From the NCBI RefSeq assembly GCF_015832195.1, contig NW_024037374.1, positions 4,813,331-4,877,330 of the forward strand: 64,000 bases of DNA. Direction: 5' to 3'. Numbering within the stretch: position 1 is the first letter of the stretch; each line of letters opens with the position of its first letter. Shown in pieces: positions 10,765-22,320 of this stretch. The notes under the pieces are model-generated. The model had not been told where the DNA came from. It did not search any database and saw only the letters and a program-made list of their open reading frames with translations. This DNA is from Motacilla alba alba. Lineage: Eukaryota > Chordata > Aves > Passeriformes > Motacillidae. Made by a program: the position numbers and the translations under genes.

Positions 10765-11697
10765 TTAGTGTTTCTGAAAGCATTCAGTCATCAGTCTCCA
10801 CACTGCAGCCTTGAGCTCCTGGTTCCTCAGGCTGTAGATGAGGGGGTTCAGGGCTGGAGGCACCACCGAGTACAGAACTGACAGGGTCAGATCCAGGGAT
10901 GGGGAGGAGATGGAGGGCGGCTTCAGGTGGGAAAATGTGCCAGTGCTGAGGAACAGGGAGAGCACAACCAGGTGAGGGAGGCAGGTGGAAAAGGCTTTGT
11001 GCCGTCCCTGCTCAGAGGGGATCCTCAGCACGGCCCTGAAGATCTGCACATAGGAGAAAACCATGAACAATAAACAGCCAAAAGCTAAACAGGCACTAAC
11101 AGCAAGAACCCCCAGTTTTCTGAGGCTGGAGTGCGAGCAGGAGAGCTTGAGGACCTGTGGGATTTCACAGAAGAACTGGCCCAGGGCATTGCCACGGCAC
11201 AGGGGCAGGGAAAATGTATTGGCCGTGAGCAGCAGAGCATTGAGAAGGCCACTGGCCCAGGCAGCTGCTGCCATGTGGGCACAAGCTCTGCTGCCCAGGA
11301 GGGCCCCGTAGTGCAGGGGTTTGCAGATGGACACGTAGCGATCGTAGCACATGACGGTCAGGAGGGCAAGCTCTGATCCAAGGAAGAAGACAAGCATAAA
11401 TAACTGTGCAGCACATCCTGAGTAGGAGATGTCCCTGGTGTCCCAGAGGGAATTGTGCATGGCTTTGGGGACAGTGGTGCAGATGGAGCCCAGGTCGCTG
11501 AGGGCCAGGTTGAGCAGGAAGAAGAACATGGGCGTGTGCAGGTGGTGGCCGCAGGCTACGGCGCTGATGATGAGGCCGTTGCCCAGGAGGGCAGCCAGGG
11601 AGATGCCGAGGAAGAGGCAGAAGTGCAGGAGCTGCAGCTGCCGCGTGTCTGCCAGTGCCAGCAGGAGGAAGTGGCTGATGGAGCTGCTGTTGGACAT
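10765..11697 (-). CDS. Olfactory receptor OR-1 (OR14-like, avian gamma-c type)
   Basis: A 310-residue seven-transmembrane odorant receptor of the plasma membrane of olfactory cilia, expected to signal through a G protein. Visible marks: N-glycosylation site NSS at residue 3, GN at 39-40 in TM1, TPM at 55-57 before TM2, conserved C95, DRY at 119-121 after TM3, KAFSTCLPHL before TM6, and NPLIYSLRN in TM7. The frame is open upstream for 39 more codons to 11814. The start at 11697 is chosen because MSNSSS begins the same protein in OR-3 and gives the usual OR length. A pyrimidine tract ending AAAG just upstream could be the 3' splice site that OR coding exons normally have. The gene looks intact. 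It differs from OR-2 at about 16 residues. OR14-like assignment is from overall pattern, not a search. Confidence 0.92.
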   Translation of the reverse strand: MSNSSSISHFLLLALADTRQLQLLHFCLFLGISLAALLGNGLIISAVACGHHLHTPMFFFLLNLALSDLGSICTTVPKAMHNSLWDTRDISYSGCAAQLFMLVFFLGSELALLTVMCYDRYVSICKPLHYGALLGSRACAHMAAAAWASGLLNALLLTANTFSLPLCRGNALGQFFCEIPQVLKLSCSHSSLRKLGVLAVSACLAFGCLLFMVFSYVQIFRAVLRIPSEQGRHKAFSTCLPHLVVLSLFLSTGTFSHLKPPSISSPSLDLTLSVLYSVVPPALNPLIYSLRNQELKAAVWRLMTECFQKH

Positions 11698-13019
11698 TTC
11701 TTTACTCTGGGCATCGTGCACTTTTGAAAGAAGACATTGACAAGCTGAGAAAAACTTCTTTGAGTCAGTCCTATGTATTTTATTTGGAATCCCCTCAAAA
11801 TTACTTCTCTTCATGTGAGGGTTCTTTCCTAAAGATTTTTCAGTTTGAGTTTGTGTTGTTGAGTTGCTTTTTCCTCTTCAGCATTGCTCTCAGTTGAACA
11901 CTGGGGAGACCAGAGGGAAAACAGGGGTCCCTGCGCCCCAGTGCAGTCAGACCTGCTGCATCGCATACAGGTGTCCTTTGGTCATCACACCTCCCTCTAT
12001 TTCAGAGTGATTGCACTTAAAATGCATTTTAAAAAAGAAAAAAAGAAGTGGAGTTTTTAAAGGGTATAGTTTCAAAGTCAATCTCTCTAAACTCTTCTCT
12101 CTTTCCCTGTGCACCTGAACAGGAAGGGATATCCAAGGGTTGTTCTGGCTCTCTGCTGCCTGGAGTTGTGCCTACTGGGAGCTGTTTCTCTCTATCCAAG
12201 CCTTGTCCTTGCCAGTGCTGCCAGAGCCCAGCCCAGCCCTGGGGGCTCAGCTCTGCCCTGCAGACCCCTCCCAGCACAGGGCACTGCCCAGGGGCATCTC
12301 CCTGGCAGCAGGGCCTGAAGGGCAGGGCAGACAAACAGAGATGCTGCAAGCCAAGGTGCTGCAGCTGCTGTCTGTAGGGAGAGGAGGCTGAGGAGGCACT
12401 TTCTGAGGGAGATCTGAGGCACATCTGCTGATGCCCAGGCTGACAGAGCAGGAGTCTCAGTGACACAGACAAAGCTGACAGCCCCTTTCCCTTGCCTTTA
12501 GGAGAAAGCTGAGAGCAGCCCTGGCCATGCAGCACCATCTCCAGAGCAGCAGGAATCTGCCCTGATGGGGGTGGCTCCTTCCACCTCCAGCTTCTCCCCT
12601 GCAGCGTCCATGGGGAGCTGCCAGGCAGGCTGAGAGCTGCCCCTGGCAGGTGGCACATGCCCTGGGCTGACCAAGAGCCCTGAGGGCTGCAGGAGCTGCT
12701 CTGCAGGACAGCCCTGGGCAGCCCTGGCTGCAGCCCCAGCTTCACCCCCTGCAGCCGTCCTGACACATCCCCCAGGCTGTGGGGTGTGCCAGCTTCAGGA
12801 GATCCCTCCAGGAGCACAGGGGACATTGCCCTGCATCCACAGACTCACCGTGTCGAGGGCTGTGGAGATCTTTCCCCAGGTGAAGTCTCAGCACAGTGTC
12901 TTCCCAATCCTGATTGCCTTCAGCCTGTCTCTGCCTGGCTCCTCTCCCCTCAGTGCCTGCAGGCAGAGCCCTCAGCCCTGCTGGGCTGGGAGAGGAGCTG
13001 GTCCTGGCAAGAGCTGTTC
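11698..13019. other. Upstream flank of OR-1
   Basis: No second coding gene. It should hold the receptor's 5' exon and promoter but none could be placed. Nearly identical in unit B (47855-49170). From 12500 it is also similar to 61600-61870 behind OR-3. A run of A lies near 12030. Confidence 0.5.
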
Positions 13020-14090
13020 CTTTAAAGCTCAGCAGCACAGACACAGCACAAGGATTTTAATGAGCCTCTTGGGGTTTTGGTGTTGTTTTCATCAGACTCA
13101 GTCCCTGAGAGAGTCTTCAAAAAACTTCTCAAGAAATCAAATTCAGATGGAAACTCCAAAGTTTCTTGAAGTTTTAATGGGTCCCACTGAGGAACACGAC
13201 TGAGAAAGTGTCCCCAGGTTCCAGGTAGAGCAGAACACTGGAGGCAGTGATGACAGCTGGGCACAAACAAGGCCAAGGTGTCTGTGGTGCTGAGCAAAGC
13301 TGGATGTGTTTCAGGAATGCAAAGGGCCAAGGCCTGAGCCCCAGCCCCTGGCCAGGCAGATGCTGTCCCTCCCTCCTTGCTCAGGGCTCTTCCCGGGATG
13401 GGCACTGCCATGTGGGGATGTGCAATGGCAAGGGCAGGAGCATGGGGCGGCCCCTGCCAGGCTGCTGAGCAGGGCCAAGGAGGCAATGAGGCCCCAGGCC
13501 TGCAAGGGTCATTTGTCTCCTGCTCCTGCCTCAGGCCCAGGGCCAGCAGCCATGGCCCAAGTGCTGCCCAGGTTGGCTCTGTCAGGGCCTTGCAGCTGCT
13601 GCCCATGCCTGTGCCCTGTGCAGCCCAGGCTGTGCCACGGTGTCCCTGCCCTGCGCCTCTATCCCTGCAGGCTGTCCTCATGCCCCGGCTGCCCCACCTG
13701 GCTGGCCCCTTCCTTTGCTGACAGCTCTGCCTCCTGCCTGCCTCTGCCTGCCCACACAAAGCCTTGGGCCTGATACCAAAAGGCTTCATTCCATTTTTAC
13801 CCTGCCTGTGACCTTTCAGCACAGGAACAAGGCATGCAGGGGCTGCTTTCCCAGCAAGGATGGTTGGAAGAGAAGAAGAAGACATCTGGCTCAAGGGTGC
13901 AGTTACAGAGAAAACAAGGACTGAATCTGGGAACTTGGTCTGGATTTTATGGAAATGGATGAATTGTATTTGGCATTTAGTGACTGTATATAAGCAACAC
14001 CCTGGTAGAATTACATGTCCATGTAAGGTTAGGAATTATCCCTCACTAGACCTCAGGCCTGAATAAATGATAACCTCTGAAATAGCAAAT
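13020..14090. repeat. H block 2
   Basis: Direct repeat of H block 1 without the LTR. Also at 40560 and 49175. Noncoding as far as can be seen, with an AATAAA-like signal near its right end. H blocks flank the receptor on both sides, so they are candidate sites for the unequal exchange that made the units. Confidence 0.75.
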
Positions 14091-14149
14091 TAGTCTTCAG
14101 GAGCCTACTTCTGATATCTCAGAGATTTGTTGACAGTGGGTACTCACAG

Positions 14150-15712
14150 TTCCAAGGAGTCAGCTGTGACACTGTGCAAACTCATGGAACAAAGGGTCCA
14201 TTGTGACACAGCAGAACCCCATGGAACCAAAATCCATTTTGGCACACTGGGGCACATTGACCCAATGGTCCATTGTGATTCTGCAGATCCAAGGAGACCA
14301 TTGTGACCCTGAGAAACCTCTTGGAACCAAGGGGCCATTCTGACACAGCAAGGCCTCGTGGAACCATGGGTCCATTGTGACACTGCAGAACCTCACGGAG
14401 CCAAGGTGACCGTGTTCTACTGCGGGACCTCATGGAACAAAGGGACCCTGGTGACACTGCAGAACCAAGGAGACTGCTGTTGGCAGTGTGGAAGCTCATG
14501 GAACCAGCAGTCCATTGTGACCCAGCAAGGCCTCGTGGAACCAAGGGTTTGTTGTTAAACTGTGTGGCCTCATGGAACCATGAGCCATTGTGACACAGCG
14601 TGGCCACATGGAGCCAAGGGGCCACTGCGCCACTGCGGATCCAAGGAGACCCTTGTGAGTGAGGAACCTCATGGAACCAAGAGTCCATTGTTCCACTGTG
14701 GGGCCCTGTGGAACCAAGGGGAGCACAGTGACATTGCAGGGCCTCATGCAGGAATGGAGACTCTTCTGACACTTTGGGACCCACTGGAACCAAGGGGCCA
14801 TTAGAGCATGGCAGGGCCTGGTGGAATCAAGGGGACTGCAGTGAACACTGTGGGTGCCCATGGGATGAAGGGTCCATTCTGACACCGTGGAACTAAGGAT
14901 GCCATTGTGACACTGTTGGGCATTATGGAACCAAAGGTCCATTGTGACACAGCAGGGCCTCATGGAACCATGGAGGCCATTTTTACACTCTGAGGCCTTG
15001 TGAAACCAAAGGTCCATTGTGACACAGCAGGGCCTCATGGAACCATGGAGGCCATTTTTACACTCTGAGGCCTTGTGAAACCAAAGGGCCATTGTGGCAC
15101 TTCAGAGCCTTTTGTCGCCAAGGGGACCACAGTGACACTGTGGGGCTCCGTGAAACCAATGGTCTGTTGTGACACTGCAAGGCCTCATGGAATCATGGAG
15201 ACTCTTGTGATACTACAGGCCTCACTGAACCAAGGGGCCATTGTGACACTACAAGGCCACATGGAAGAAAGGAACCATTGTGACACTATGGAGTCCCTGC
15301 AGGCCAAGGGGCACTTGTCACACTGTGTGGCACCATGGAAACAAGGAGTCCATTGTGACACTGCAGGGTCTCATAGAACTAAGGATCCATGGAACAGTGC
15401 AGGACCCCATGGAACCAAAGCTCCATTGGGACATTGCGGGGCCTCATGGAATCCATGATGACACTTGGAGGCCTCGTTGAATCAAGGGGCTCTGCAGGGC
15501 CTCATGGAACCAAGGAGACCCTTCTGACATTGTGAGTCCCCATGGAACCAAGGCTCCATTGTGACACTGCAGCACCAAGGAGACCCCTGTGACACTGCAA
15601 GGCCTCATGGAACCAAGGATCCGTAGTGACACCACCACTGTGACACTGCAGAGCCCCATGGAAACAAGGGGCCACTGTGACACTGCAGGGCCCCGTGAAT
15701 CCAAGGGAACAG
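14150..15712 (+). repeat. 37-bp minisatellite, longest array
   Basis: About 40 degenerate copies over 1.56 kb. A 72-bp segment near 14930-15075 is present twice in near-identical form, showing recent local duplication within the array. Confidence 0.9.
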
Positions 15713-15714
15713 GG

Positions 15715-16605
15715 ATCTGGTCTGGTTGACTTGGCCTGAGTGGTCCAACTGCCTTCGACAGGTCAAGGGTCTCTTCTCATGTACTCTTGAAACACTGGGC
15801 TCTGGACTTTCCTTCAAATGGAAAAGATCTGCCCTTCTCATTCAAGCATCCATGGCCAAAATGGGATACTGTCTCCAAAATTCCCAATATCCTGGGATTG
15901 CTCCCAGACAAAAGCTGCCATTACCAACAAGTCTGGCTCACCTTGTCATCCTGAGATCTGGGTCTCACCTGCTCTCAAACACTGGGGCTCTGTGCTTTCC
16001 TTCCTATGGAAAAGAACCATCCCTACTGCACAGGCAGCCATGGCCAAAATTGGTATTTCTCCTCCAAAATTCCTATATGCAAGGGTTTCTGCCAGACAAA
16101 AGCTGCCAAGACAGACACTTCTGGCAGGCCTTGGTCTCTGTGTCTTGGTCTCTGTCTTTTGTTCTCTTGGTGGACGCCTCTATTCTGCCCTGTAACACCA
16201 CAGCTCAGCCCATTCCTTCCTATGCAAAGGAACCATCCTTCTTCTCCAGGTGCCCATGGCTGAAATTGGGATTCCACCTCCAAAAGTCCTGTATCCAAAG
16301 ATTGCTCTTACACAAGAGCTGCCATTACAGACAGGTCTGGCTGGTCTGGGCCTCCTGAGGGCCGGCTCTCACCTGCCTTCCAAACTCAGGGACTCCAAGC
16401 TTTCCTTTCTATGGAAAAGAACCGGCCTTCTCCTCCGGGCACAAATGGCTGAAATTGGGCTTCTACATTCAAAATTTCCAATATCCAAGGGTTGCTCCCA
16501 GACAAACCTGCCAGGACAGACAGACAGGCCTGGCCTTGGCCTCTGGTGACTGCAGTTCATCAGCCCCTGAAACACTTGGGCCCTGTGGTTTCCTTCCTGT
16601 GCAAA
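15715..16605 (+). repeat. ~185-bp tandem repeat array
   Basis: Nearly five units in plus orientation. It yields a 210-codon open frame that is not considered a gene, because the frame shifts from unit to unit elsewhere. Confidence 0.85.
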
Positions 16606-16690
16606 CCATGGTGACACTGTGGGGCCCCACGGAACCAAAGGGCCATTGTGACCCTGCAGGGCCTCATGGAAGCACGGGGCCACTGCGACA
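16606..16690 (+). repeat. 37-bp minisatellite, short block
   Basis: Two to three units directly before the left arm of the inverted repeat begins. Confidence 0.7.
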
Positions 16691-16934
16691 CTTCAGAAGC
16701 AAATTCCCCTCCCTGACCTCCAAGGGCCCCCCTGGACCCCCAAGGGCTCCCCCGGACCCTGAACTGTCCCTCAGAATAACAAAGTGCCCCTCCAAGCTCC
16801 CACCCTGCTCCCCCAATGTCCTCCAGACCCTCAAGTTCTCTCTGAATTCCCTTCCCAAACACAAACCAGCCCCAAATGTGCCCCAGAAATGTCTCCCTGG
16901 ACCCCAAACTGGTTCCTTCTACCTGATAAAATGA

Positions 16935-17172
16935 TAAAAAAGATGACAGAAGTACTAAAAATAGGATAATTAGAATAGAGAAGAGAAATCAATAGCGAAT
17001 ACAGGTCAATGAACTAATGAAAGGAATTGTGTTACTTAGAACCTATGATAAATAATTTTTGGTTGCTAAAAATTTATCATTTTTAAAATATAAATATAAA
17101 AATTAAGAAATAAAAATAAAGAATAATGTTATTTCAAAAATTATTATATTCCATGGAAATATAATATTTGGA
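16935..17172. other. AT-rich stretch in left arm
   Basis: Very AT-rich with runs of A and TAAAAAT. It pairs with 38300-38560 in the right arm. No gene. Confidence 0.6.
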
Positions 17173-17475
17173 TAGATGGAAAAATGCATAATTGTTTGTC
17201 ATGTTTTGGGATGCCAGTCCCAGGTGGGCGATGTCAGACACGGTGAGGCTGGGCACGAGGAGCAGGTTGTCCAAACAGGCCCAGCCTGCAAGGGGCTTGC
17301 TCTTCTCCATGCCCAGACCTCCTGAGGAGATATTCACCATCAAGATAACTTGGGGAATGTTTCTGCCACCTCTTCTCTGAACAGGAAAATAGAAACTATT
17401 CCCTGGATTAAAACCAAAAATTATGAGGTGCACTTTGAAATCTCCCTCCTGGACAGATCTCCAAACTGACTCCAA
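17134..17475 (-). pseudogene. Unidentified conserved short ORF (113 codons)
   Basis: The central part, with MVNISSGGLGMEK and WACLDNLLL, is kept as an open frame in the other arm (38014-38274, 86 codons). I do not recognise the family. It may be an exon or gene remnant: a pyrimidine-rich tract ending TGTTCAG precedes the conserved segment and could be a 3' splice site. Agreement between two recent duplicates is weak evidence for selection. Confidence 0.25.
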
Positions 17476-17479
17476 TCAC

Positions 17480-18260
17480 TGCACAAGGCCTGGAGACTGC
17501 AAGACAATGGAAGGAAGACCAAGAGCTCCTGAGGGCTTTCTGTGCTTTAATCAGCCCCACGGTGGATTTGGGGCTGGGTCCAGGAGCCTCAGGCACTGAG
17601 AGAAGGATGAAGAAGCCGCTCAAGGAGTCAGCAGCAAAACTCCAAGTCCCCTGGAGCACGGCTGGGCCCCAGGGAGGGCAGGGAGTGCCAAAGGCTCCCC
17701 AGGGACTGCTGAGAGCAGATCCTTGAGGCCAGGACTGCAGGGAGCCCAAGGCTGTGAGCAGGGAGCTGCAATGCTGAGCAGGGCCTGGCTTGGCTGCAGG
17801 AAGCAGAAAGGCCAAGCCCTGAGCCCAGCCTGGGCCAGCAGGGCCTGTCCCTCACGGGTGGCTCGGGGCTCTTTGTGGGGCAGGGGATGTGAGGGGCAGC
17901 AAGGACAATGCCATCAACCCGTGGGACACTGCAGATCCTCAGGGAACCGAGGGCCAGTGTGACACAGCGGGGCCTCATGGCACAAGAGGCCATTGTGAGC
18001 CTGCGGGGCTGTGGCACCCCAGAACACTCAAATGCTGGGGGCAACCAAAGGCTCCTTTACTCGAGTTTGGTGCACAGGAAAAACACCAACCAGATATTCG
18101 CAAGAGGTCAAAATGGCAAAAAATTTTACTGGAAAAGTACAAAAAGCCAAGGAACTTTGGAAAAGGATCTTATCCAACATCCAATCCAACATAAAGCACT
18201 TATCATAGCAGTAACTTCATTAACTTGGCCCATTTAGCCTTGAAACCTTTAAACACTTCA
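17480..18260. other. Noncoding arm segment with a few 37-bp-like units
   Basis: GC-rich to about 18015. Degenerate 37-bp-like units lie near 17915-18015. It pairs with 36480-36650 plus 37436-37990 in the right arm, which is split there by an LTR. Confidence 0.6.
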
Positions 18261-18600
18261 GTTGTTCGGGTACCCAAAAATGTTCCATAGAAAGAGCATT
18301 AGAAGGAGAGCAAAGAGAGAGCGACAGAAAGACAGAAGCTCTATAGAAATAGACACTGCTATGGCTCCCAGCTGCTGGGATTCCAGTGTCTCTGTTTGAG
18401 ACACACCCCCCAGGAGAAGGCAGAATCCATACCAGGGGCTGACCTAGTCAGCTCATTTAACCTGAAAACCTTTAAATCCTTAAGGTGTTAAGTTACCCAA
18501 AAATGTTCCAGGTAAAGAGGATTAAAAAGAGAAGAAAGTGAGAGAGACAGAAAGACAGAAGAGATATTGACAGACACACTTATTGCTACAACTGCAAGGG
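18245..18600 (+). repeat. Two tandem ~223-bp repeats
   Basis: A segment with CCCAAAAATGTTCCA followed by an AGAGAGACAGAAAGACAGAAG tract occurs at about 18270 and again at about 18493. The pair is mirrored near 36150-36480. It may be the enhancer-like part of an old LTR, but no LTR ends were found. Confidence 0.6.
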
Positions 18601-18879
18601 TTCCAGCATGGGCGTGAGTTCAAAACTCCTGAACGAACAGACAGGGTCCAGACCCTGCTCTGTGTTTTTAAGCCCCTGGGCCTTTGTGGGCCTCCCCCCA
18701 GGTGGGACTTCTGATGGCTCGGGCAATCAGGGCTGGGTCAGCGCTGTCCCCACTGTGTGACTGATTGACAGCTCATCCCAAGGTGTCTCGGGACATTGAT
18801 CTCACCCAGCCTCTGACAGCGACCATGGTGACACTGGGGAACCTCATGGAACCGTGGGTGACTTGTCACCATGCGGGTC
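18600..18879. other. Arm segment before the ERVL LTR
   Basis: No gene. 37-bp-like remnants lie near 18815-18879, ending with GGGTC, the target sequence of the adjacent LTR. Confidence 0.5.
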
Positions 18880-19443
18880 TGTCCCGGATTGCAAGGCAAG
18901 ATGTATTCCATTTGCCATCTGGATGGCAGTTGTCTTCTGTTCAGTGGGAAGCTTTCCTTATCTCTTCCACAAGCAATCCTTCCTCCAGGGGGACATCTGC
19001 TGATAACAGGCTATTGAATGTCACTGCATGACCCACAAGAGCTACAGCGTCCCATTGTGAGATGCTCCGCCCAGAGGGAGGAGCCCAGCATTCCTACCCG
19101 GATATCATCTTGAGTTTCTGGAAATACCACACAGCGTCTCCACAGGATTCCCAGAGGAACAGCTGCCTCTTCCACTGGATCTGCAGAGGAAGACTCCACC
19201 CATTTCTACAGCATCCCTGCTCCAACAGAACCACACCTGCTACTCCAGGAGGACTGCAGCCACAATTCCAATGGGTCTGCCACCAACACCCTGACCCACA
19301 GGGTGTCAGGTTGTGTTCTGATTCAGTCCGTGTTGTTTTGGTTTACGGCATTGTTTATTTCATCTTTTAATTTTCTTCCCTAATAGAGAGCTGTTATTCC
19401 TGCTCGCATGTTTTTGCCTTGGAGCCCCTTAATTTCAAATTTA
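18880..19443 (+). mobile_element. ERVL-type solo LTR, 3' end deleted
   Basis: Begins TGTCCCGG right after GGGTC. It follows the full LTR of the right arm (35174-35828, reversed) until 19443, then jumps straight into 37-bp repeat. The right-arm copy is complete, so this one lost about 90 bp of LTR plus neighbouring sequence. Related to the LTR at 52004. Confidence 0.85.
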
Positions 19444-19875
19444 GAGAAACTCATGCAACCAATGGGCTGTTGTGGCAATGCAGAACCAAGGACACCATGG
19501 AGGCACCATGGAACCTCATGGAATCATGGAGACCATTGTGACACTCTGGTGCCTCATGGAATCAAGGAGACCATTGTGACACTCTGGTGCCTCGTGGAAT
19601 CATGCCGATCACTGTAAAACTCAGAATCCCTATGAAACCAAGGGTCAAGGATGAACCTATGGGGCCATAGAACCAAGGAGCCATTGTGACACAGTGAGGC
19701 TGCATGGAGCCGAGGGGCTCTTGTGAGATTTCAAGACCTTCTAGAAGCAAGGGGCCATTGTGACTCTACAGAAGCAAGGAGAATATTGTGACAAGGAGAA
19801 CATTGTCATGCTACAGGGACTCATGGAACCAAGGAGTCCATTGTGACACTGTGGGGCCCCATGGAACCAAGGGGA
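19444..19875 (+). repeat. 37-bp minisatellite array
   Basis: About eleven degenerate units, reversed in 34290-34640 and 63440-63960. Confidence 0.85.
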
Positions 19876-19879
19876 CAGG

Positions 19880-21260
19880 GAACAGGTCTGGACTATTTGA
19901 CTGGCTTGGCCTTCTGGGGGCCACCTGACAGGTCCAGCTGACCTTGGCATGTCGAGGGCCACTGCTCATCAGCCCCTGAAGCACGGCCTGAAATTGGCAT
20001 CGTTCTCCAAATTTCTATATATGCAAAGATTGTTCCCAGATGAAATCCAGACAGATCTGGGTGGCCAAGCCAGCCAGGAGCCACCTCTTATCTGCCTTTG
20101 AAACACTGGGACCGTGTGCTTTTCTTTCTTATGGGAAAAAAGCACCTTTCACGTCCAGGTCCCCATGGCAAATTTGGGAATTCACCTCCAGAATTCCAAG
20201 GATATATCCCAGACAAAAGCTGCCAGGGGAGACAAGTCTGGCTGGCCTTGGCTTCCTGAGGGCTGTTTCTCATCTGCCTTTGAAACACTGGGGCTCTGTG
20301 CTTTCCTAACGGAAAGAACTCTTCTTCCATTCCAGGCACCCACAACCAGAATTGAGCTTCCACCTCCAAAAATCCCTATATCCACGGATAGCCCCCAGAA
20401 AAGGTGTCAGGAGAGACAGGTCTAACTGGTTTGGCCTATGGTGGCCACCTCTCATCTTCTTCCAAAAAACTTGGGCTTTGCACTTCTCTTTCCTCTGGAA
20501 AAACCCATCCATCTTGATCAGATGCTCACGGCCAAATGTGGATTCCACCTCCAAAACTCCCTTCCTCCAAGGATTGCTCCCAAGTGAAAGCTGCCAGGAC
20601 AGACAGGTCTGGCTGCCCTTGGCCTCTTGGGGGCTGCCTCTCACCTGCTTTTGAAACACTGGGGCTCAGTGTTTTCCTTCCAATGGAAAAGAACCATCCT
20701 TCTCATTAAGGTGTCCATAGTCAAATTTGAGATTTCTCCTCCCAAATTCTGTATATCCAAGGATTTCTTGGGGATGAAAGCTGCCAGGACAAACAGGTCT
20801 AGCAGTCTTGGCCTCCCAGGAGCCACCTCTTGAGATGCTCTTCTGCCTTTCAAACACTTGGACTCTGTGCTTTCCTTCCTGTGGAAAAGAACTGTCCTTC
20901 TTATCTACACAGGAATGGCCAGAATTGGGATTCCACATGCAAAATTCCCGATATCCAAGGGTTGCTTTCAGACAAAAGCTGCCAGGACAGAGTTTGGGCT
21001 GGCCTTGGACTCTGATGGCTGCCTTTCATCTGGCCCTGAAACACTGTCTTTCCGTGTTTTCCTTCCTATGTATAAGAATGGTCCTTCTCCTCCAGGCGTT
21101 ACTGTCCAAAATGGCTATTCTGCCTCTAAAATCCCAAATATCTGGAGATTGCTCCCAGACAAAATCTGCTAGCACTGTCTGATCTGTCTGCCCTTGGCCT
21201 CTGGTGGCTGCTGCTCATCTGCCCCTGGAACGCTGGGGCTCGGTTGTTTCCTTCCTTTGG
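19880..21260 (+). repeat. ~185-bp tandem repeat, long array
   Basis: Seven or more units. Spacing of the TTTCCTTC...GGAAAAGAACC landmark from 20118 to 21054 runs 179, 181, 189, 200 and 187 bp, so the length drifts and the frame is not conserved. The sequence at 20388-20393 is an unoccupied copy of one ERV-B target (GGCTAT on minus). Confidence 0.85.
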
Positions 21261-21261
21261 A

Positions 21262-21735
21262 GACCATTGTGACTCTGTGGGAACTCATGGATCCAAGGGA
21301 CCATTGTGACACTGTGGGACCTCGTGGAGCCATGGAGACCATGGTGACACTTCAGGGCCCCACGGAACTGTGGGGCCATTGTGACACTGTGGGACCTCGT
21401 GGCACCAGGGACATCACTGTGGCACTGCTGGGCCGCATGGTCCCAAGGGGCCAGTGTGAAGCAGCAGGGCTTGGTGCAACCAAGAGGCCATTGCTGCATT
21501 GCAGGGCCTCGTGGAACCCAAGGGACGTTGTGATCCTGCAGGGCACCGTGGATCCATGGAGAGCATTGTGGCATTGCAAGGCCCCATGGAATCATGGAGA
21601 CCATTGTGACACTGTGGGGCCCCAGGGAACCAAAGGGCCATTGTGACACTGCAGGGCCTCATGGAAGCACGGGGCCATTGTGACACTTCAGAAGCAAGGA
21701 GAACAATGTGACACTACAGGGCCTCATGGAGCCAA
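21262..21735 (+). repeat. 37-bp minisatellite array
   Basis: About twelve units, closest in order to the array at 4970-5262. Confidence 0.85.
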
Positions 21736-21739
21736 GCTT

Positions 21740-22320
21740 CGTGGAACAGCTCTGGCTGGTTTGGCCTCCCAGGGGTCACCTGACAGGTCCAGCTGATCTT
21801 GGAATGCTGAGAACTGCCTCTCATCAGTCTCTGGAGAGCTGGGGCTCTGTGCTTTCCTTCCTATGGAAATGAACCATCCCTCTTTCCAGGTGCCCATGGC
21901 CAAAACTGATACTCCCCCTGAAAAATTCCCTATATACAAGGGGACAAAAGCTGCCAGGACAGAGAGCTCTGGCTGGCCTTGGCCTCTGGTGGTCATGTCT
22001 CATCTCAAGGAAGCCCTGAGGAAAGGATTTGAACAGGGTTGACTACTGGAACATCAATGTGTCTCTCATCCTCTGAAAAACTCAGATGCTCTTCTGATCA
22101 TAGGTATCTTTTATACCTTGTTGTGATTATACATGAAATATTATTTTTAGCTAAAAAATTATTATTCTTCTCCCTCTACCAGTGTTATCTGACACAAAAC
22201 ACCTTGTCTAGCAATGGATCCAGGTCACCTGTAAAAGCAAAAACAAGAAAGAATGCAGCTCAAGGGATCACAAGCTCAGCTGCCACACAGAGAACTTGCA
22301 GACCCTGGGGTGCCCCTGTC
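21740..22320 (+). repeat. Partial third copy of the 5.3-5.96 kb stretch
   Basis: Parallels 5265-5960 and 41925-42580, including the ~185-bp units and the AT-rich stretch after them, with an internal deletion near 22250. Similarity fades after about 22320. Confidence 0.7.

Larger units (their letters stand above)
1..13770 (+). repeat. Segmental duplication unit A (carries OR-1)
   Basis: Nearly the whole stretch reappears in the same order and orientation at 39838-49926. Position 1 pairs with 39838, the CR1 pairs with that at 44-45.3 kb, and OR-1 pairs with OR-2. Similarity ends near 13770/49926. Unit A is longer because it has two extra LTRs (1041 and 7053) and a much larger satellite stretch (2.5-5.3 kb). 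Unit B has about 140 bp near 40267-40404 that A lacks. Confidence 0.9.
16698..20393 (+). repeat. Left arm of a large inverted repeat
   Basis: Reads through, reversed and complemented, in 33766-38798. The arms share an outer G/C-rich end, an AT-rich stretch, an unidentified short ORF, a pair of ~223-bp repeats, an ERVL-type LTR, 37-bp units and ~185-bp units. They are separated by about 13.4 kb. The left arm lacks about 0.7 kb found in the right arm near 34535-35260, including the 3' end of the LTR, and lacks the LTR at 36653. Confidence 0.9.

Noticed and set aside
11698..11814. 39-codon N-terminal extension of OR-1 (and of OR-2 to 47971)
   Set aside because: OR-3 lacks it, family length is about 310 residues, and the extension lies across a likely splice acceptor.
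14150..15712. Possible CRISPR-like array of 37-bp repeats
   Set aside because: Repeats are head to tail without unique spacers and the DNA is from an animal nucleus.
15726..16358. 210-codon open frame as a repeat protein encoded by the ~185-bp units
   Set aside because: Unit spacing varies (179-200 bp) so the frame is not maintained elsewhere, and the reverse strand is equally open.
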